Source: Nitrososphaeria archaeon (lineage in GTDB: Archaea; Thermoproteota; Nitrososphaeria; JACIWG01). From it: a stretch of DNA of 7,341 nt. The notes under the pieces are model-generated. The model saw only the letters and a program-made list of their open reading frames with translations, ran no database searches and was not told the DNA's origin. Where the stretch lies: positions 4,698 through 12,038 of the forward strand of contig JACIWG010000041.1 of assembly GCA_014361085.1 (NCBI GenBank), written 5' to 3'. Within the stretch, counting starts at the first letter, position 1, and the number at the start of each line of letters is the position of its first letter. Positions 5,507-7,341 of this stretch are shown here, in pieces. The translations under genes were made by a program, and so were the position numbers.

Positions 5507-5969
5507 GGTTTTCAAGAAAATATCCAACTTTATCATGGTATAATGAAGACTTTACCTCATTTTCCTTAAGAAGCAGATGTGATTCAACCTTCTTTAGTAT
5601 GAGATGCTCTAGGTCACTTAAAACCTTAGAGTTCCCGTAGCCAGAATATGAGACTGAAGCATACGCTAGTCTCCTAAACTTTTCCCTAAAATTGTACAAA
5701 TATGTTCGCATAGGTGGTGGAATGAATCCAGCCCAAATAGGGGAAACTACAATAACGATATCATAATATGCGGGATCATATTTTGTAGGCTTAATTTCTG
5801 TCCTCTTTTTCAAAACAGACTGCATACCACTCTTAATAAACCCTAACATACCCCTACGATCTTCAAATTCCTCAATCTTTTCCATTTCACAACCAAGATT
5901 TTCTTGCAAAACTTTAGCCAACTTCTCATTCATGCCAGACCTAGAATAATATACTATCAAAATTTTCAT
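5490..5969 (-). CDS. Flavodoxin-family protein
   Basis: This is a 159-residue single flavodoxin domain, expected to bind FMN and carry electrons or act as a small quinone/iron reductase. It opens with strand MKILIVYYS and the phosphate-binding loop SRSGMNEKLAK at 9-19. The loop keeps S9, S11 and G12, but has Asn14 where related flavodoxins usually have Thr. A second FMN contact loop is SPIWAGFIPPPMRTYL at 76-91, with Trp79 likely stacking on the isoalloxazine ring. The third loop is SYSGYGN at 107-113. The segment RRGMLGFIKSGMQSVLKKR at 38-56 is typical of the archaeal and anaerobe subgroup of such proteins. There is no signal peptide. The gene stands alone, convergent with the PAC2 gene, and has a TATA box at the leaderless distance. 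Its redox partner is unknown. The corrinoid gene is 5 kb away and there is no evidence that they work together, although flavodoxins do reactivate corrinoid enzymes in some organisms. Confidence 0.9.
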   Translation of the reverse strand: MKILIVYYSRSGMNEKLAKVLQENLGCEMEKIEEFEDRRGMLGFIKSGMQSVLKKRTEIKPTKYDPAYYDIVIVVSPIWAGFIPPPMRTYLYNFREKFRRLAYASVSYSGYGNSKVLSDLEHLILKKVESHLLLKENEVKSSLYHDKVGYFLENLKKLE

Positions 5970-5990
5970 ATACCAAGAAAGTTAATTCAA

Positions 5991-6000
5991 CTTTATAAAT
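5991..6000 (-). promoter_or_regulatory. TATA box for the flavodoxin gene, leaderless start
   Basis: On the minus strand ATTTATAAAG is a near-ideal archaeal TATA box. It is centred 26-27 bp before the ATG at 5969, so transcription should start at the ATG itself. Confidence 0.6.
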
Positions 6001-6192
6001 ATTAAAATTAAAAAAAGGGAATATTTTATCCTGTTAAAGCTCGTCTATTCTTTAGGTTTTCTCGCGATTGAGCCTGTCAGAGGATGACCAAAGGGTATAA
6101 GTCGACTGTCACAATTTTATAAGCAAATGCGGAGACAGATAAAAATCAAGGTCTAAGTAGCTAATAAACTCGTTAAAGAAACTAAATAAAAA

Positions 6193-6200
6193 TTTATATC
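6193..6200 (+). promoter_or_regulatory. TATA box for the membrane-anchored protein gene
   Basis: TTTATATC is centred about 30 bp before the ATG at 6227 and is preceded by the A-rich AAATAAAAA, which fits a BRE. The leader would be about 4 nt, so the mRNA is close to leaderless. No Shine-Dalgarno site precedes the ATG. Confidence 0.5.
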
Positions 6201-6226
6201 TAAAAGTAATATATTTTACGGAACAA

Positions 6227-7219
6227 ATGAAGGAAAAGGTTAACAGAAAATATTTTGCCCTAATAATACTTCTGGCATTCGTAGCATATTTAATTATTTT
6301 AACTAATTATATAGCCAATCAAGTAGAGGAAGATAATAGGTTTGCTCAAAGACTTAGTAGGGCTGCAGAATATATTGTAAACAGATATGATCCGAGAATA
6401 GGGCTTGTAAGCGAGTCAGAGGACACAGGCAGTAACGTGCCAGACAATACACCATGCTATAGAACATTCTGGATCTACAGTGACAATCTCTGGGCTTCTA
6501 AAGCATTGGAACCATATAACTATTTTATTGCAAGAAACATTAGCAAAACTATATCACCATATATCCGAGTTTTTGGTAAGCCAAATCTTTTCGAGGTCGT
6601 ATTAGGGGAAAAGATAACTAGTATAAGATATGATAGAAAAGTATTTTGTGTCGGAAAATTCACTTTCGATAGTGAAAACTATACAATATGGGTTGATAGG
6701 CATCACGAAGGTGATGGTGGAATATTTCATGATGCAGAAGAGTATGCTGACCTATGCCTTTACCTAGCATTAAACCACTACCTGCATGGGGATAAAGAAA
6801 ATGCGACAAGACTTGTTAGGGTTGCTGAATCCATGTGGAATGGCTACGGTTTCTTGGATAAGGCTGCAAAAGAATGTGGTCTATACCAAAACTATAAGCT
6901 TGGCCTATACCTTTTTACTGTAAAAGCATTAGACTGTAACTCCACAATATACGATGAAGTTGAGAAAGTGGCATGGTCTTATCAGAAAGAAAATGGAGGC
7001 ATAGCTACGCAAAGCTACCTAAATGGAACAATATATGGGACAGCAAATGTTGAAACAACCTCAATCCTTTTACTAGCATATAATGAGGACCTAATACTCA
7101 GGTTTAGAAAACCCACTATAGACCAATTACAGTCCACAGCAATGCTAACGATAGCAATTTTAATGATTATTTTAGCATATTATCTTATTAAAATTAGAAA
7201 AATAGTCCTTATACCATAA
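6227..7219 (+). CDS. Membrane-anchored extracellular helical-repeat protein of unknown function
   Basis: I do not recognise a named family for this 330-residue protein. A hydrophobic helix at about 9-28 follows a basic MKEKVNRK and looks like a signal anchor. A second helix at about 303-320 is followed by KIRK. Both basic ends should be cytosolic, with residues 30-300 outside. The outer domain is mostly helical. Segments such as HHEGDGGIFHDAEEYADLC (159-177), MWNGYGFLDKAA (203-214) and NGGIATQSY with ANVETTSILLLAY (256-285) recall alpha/alpha-toroid proteins: six-hairpin glycosidases, polysaccharide lyases and terpene-cyclase-like folds. Acidic residues around 162-175 could be catalytic, but no catalytic motif is certain. 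Five N-x-S/T sequons lie in the outer domain (N104, N151, N192, N238, N266), fitting a glycosylated surface protein. Five cysteines (C77, C141, C177, C217, C237) could form disulfides. Sugar binding or processing at the cell surface is a guess. The gene is a single unit divergent from the flavodoxin gene. Confidence 0.8.
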   Translation: MKEKVNRKYFALIILLAFVAYLIILTNYIANQVEEDNRFAQRLSRAAEYIVNRYDPRIGLVSESEDTGSNVPDNTPCYRTFWIYSDNLWASKALEPYNYFIARNISKTISPYIRVFGKPNLFEVVLGEKITSIRYDRKVFCVGKFTFDSENYTIWVDRHHEGDGGIFHDAEEYADLCLYLALNHYLHGDKENATRLVRVAESMWNGYGFLDKAAKECGLYQNYKLGLYLFTVKALDCNSTIYDEVEKVAWSYQKENGGIATQSYLNGTIYGTANVETTSILLLAYNEDLILRFRKPTIDQLQSTAMLTIAILMIILAYYLIKIRKIVLIP

Positions 7220-7248
7220 GTCCTATATAGAAAATATCATACAATTTT

Positions 7249-7276
7249 TAAAGAAAATTATACTAAATTTTCTTTA
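7249..7276. terminator. Perfect 11-bp inverted repeat after the membrane-protein gene
   Basis: TAAAGAAAATT at 7249-7259 and AATTTTCTTTA at 7266-7276 form perfect arms around a 6-nt loop (ATACTA). The stem lies 29 bp after the stop codon and between that gene and a possible minus-strand gene end at 7291. Each strand also carries T-rich tracts, so it could serve as a two-way termination signal. With almost only A-T pairs the hairpin would be weak. Confidence 0.4.
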
Positions 7277-7290
7277 TATCCTTCACATAC

Positions 7291-7341
7291 CTAAAATATT
7301 CTTGTTTCAACCCTTTTTACAAGCTGTTCATAAGCAGTATA
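7291..7341 (-). CDS. Possible C-terminal end of a minus-strand gene (cut by window edge)
   Basis: From the right edge a minus-strand frame reads 16 residues ending VKRVETRIF and then TAG at 7291-7293. The residue mix (charged, helical) looks protein-like, and the position just past an inverted repeat fits a convergent gene end. However, 16 codons without a stop mean little, and no family can be named. A neighbouring frame also gives a protein-like KQEYFRYVKDIKKI after a stop at 7320-7318, so a frameshifted end is possible. Confidence 0.25.
   Translation of the reverse strand, partial: YTAYEQLVKRVETRIF

Larger units (their letters stand above)
5970..6226. other. 257-bp divergent spacer with a GC-rich island
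   Basis: This spacer separates the flavodoxin and membrane-protein genes and holds both promoters. Its middle stands out: 6061-6110 is 26 of 50 G+C, against about 12 of 50 in 6001-6050 and 6141-6190. The island contains the palindromes TCGCGA (6062-6067) and GTCGAC (6101-6106). It also has a small stem GTCA-GAGGA-TGAC (6076-6088) and a pairing of CTGTC (6106-6110) with GACAG (6134-6138). Short ORFs are present (for example 6084-6122, 12 codons plus stop) but none has support. A TATA-like ATATTTTAT at 6021-6029 could drive a small plus-strand RNA beginning near 6052. No box C/D or tRNA signature was seen. Confidence 0.35.

Noticed and set aside
6084..6122. ATG-started 12-codon ORF in the GC-rich island
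   Set aside because: Too short to judge, no ribosome binding site, and no well-placed promoter. The island is better explained as a structured or regulatory element, if anything.

Overview
The window looks like chromosomal DNA from an archaeon, probably one of the TACK lineages such as Bathyarchaeia or deep Nitrososphaeria. That lineage is inferred and not certain. Four things support an archaeal origin. It is AT-rich with many AGA/AGG arginine codons. It encodes a GPN-loop GTPase, a PAC2-family protein and a mevalonate-pathway HMG-CoA reductase. TATA-like boxes sit about 26-27 bp (centre to start) upstream of three of the start codons. Shine-Dalgarno sites are essentially absent, which suggests widespread leaderless transcription. 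No tRNA, rRNA, CRISPR array, insertion sequence or integration site was seen.

Layout from left to right: (1) the N-terminal part of a corrinoid (vitamin B12)-binding methyl-transfer protein, minus strand, running off the left edge; (2) a GT4-type glycosyltransferase, minus strand, whose C-terminal half resembles the eukaryotic/bacterial queuosine-tRNA mannosyltransferase (GTDC1/QTMAN) group; (3) a divergent alpha/beta hydrolase, plus strand; (4) a GPN-loop GTPase, minus strand, whose stop codon directly abuts the hydrolase stop; (5) a class II HMG-CoA reductase, plus strand, with a striking set of AACT/AGTT arms over its promoter; (6) a PAC2-family protein, plus strand, 81 bp downstream; (7) a flavodoxin-family protein, minus strand; (8) a 257-bp spacer holding a small GC-rich island; (9) a membrane-anchored, probably extracellular helical-repeat protein, plus strand; (10) an inverted repeat and perhaps the last codons of another minus-strand gene at the right edge.

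Strands alternate almost gene by gene and nearly every gene has its own promoter, so this is mostly a string of single-gene units and not one pathway operon. HMG-CoA reductase supplies mevalonate for archaeal isoprenoid lipids. The GPN GTPase and PAC2 protein are likely housekeeping assembly factors. The flavodoxin and corrinoid proteins suggest anaerobic redox and one-carbon metabolism. The least understood elements are the QTMAN-like glycosyltransferase, the membrane-anchored surface protein, and the GC-rich island upstream of that surface protein's gene. I did not find a convincing multi-gene defence or mobile system here.
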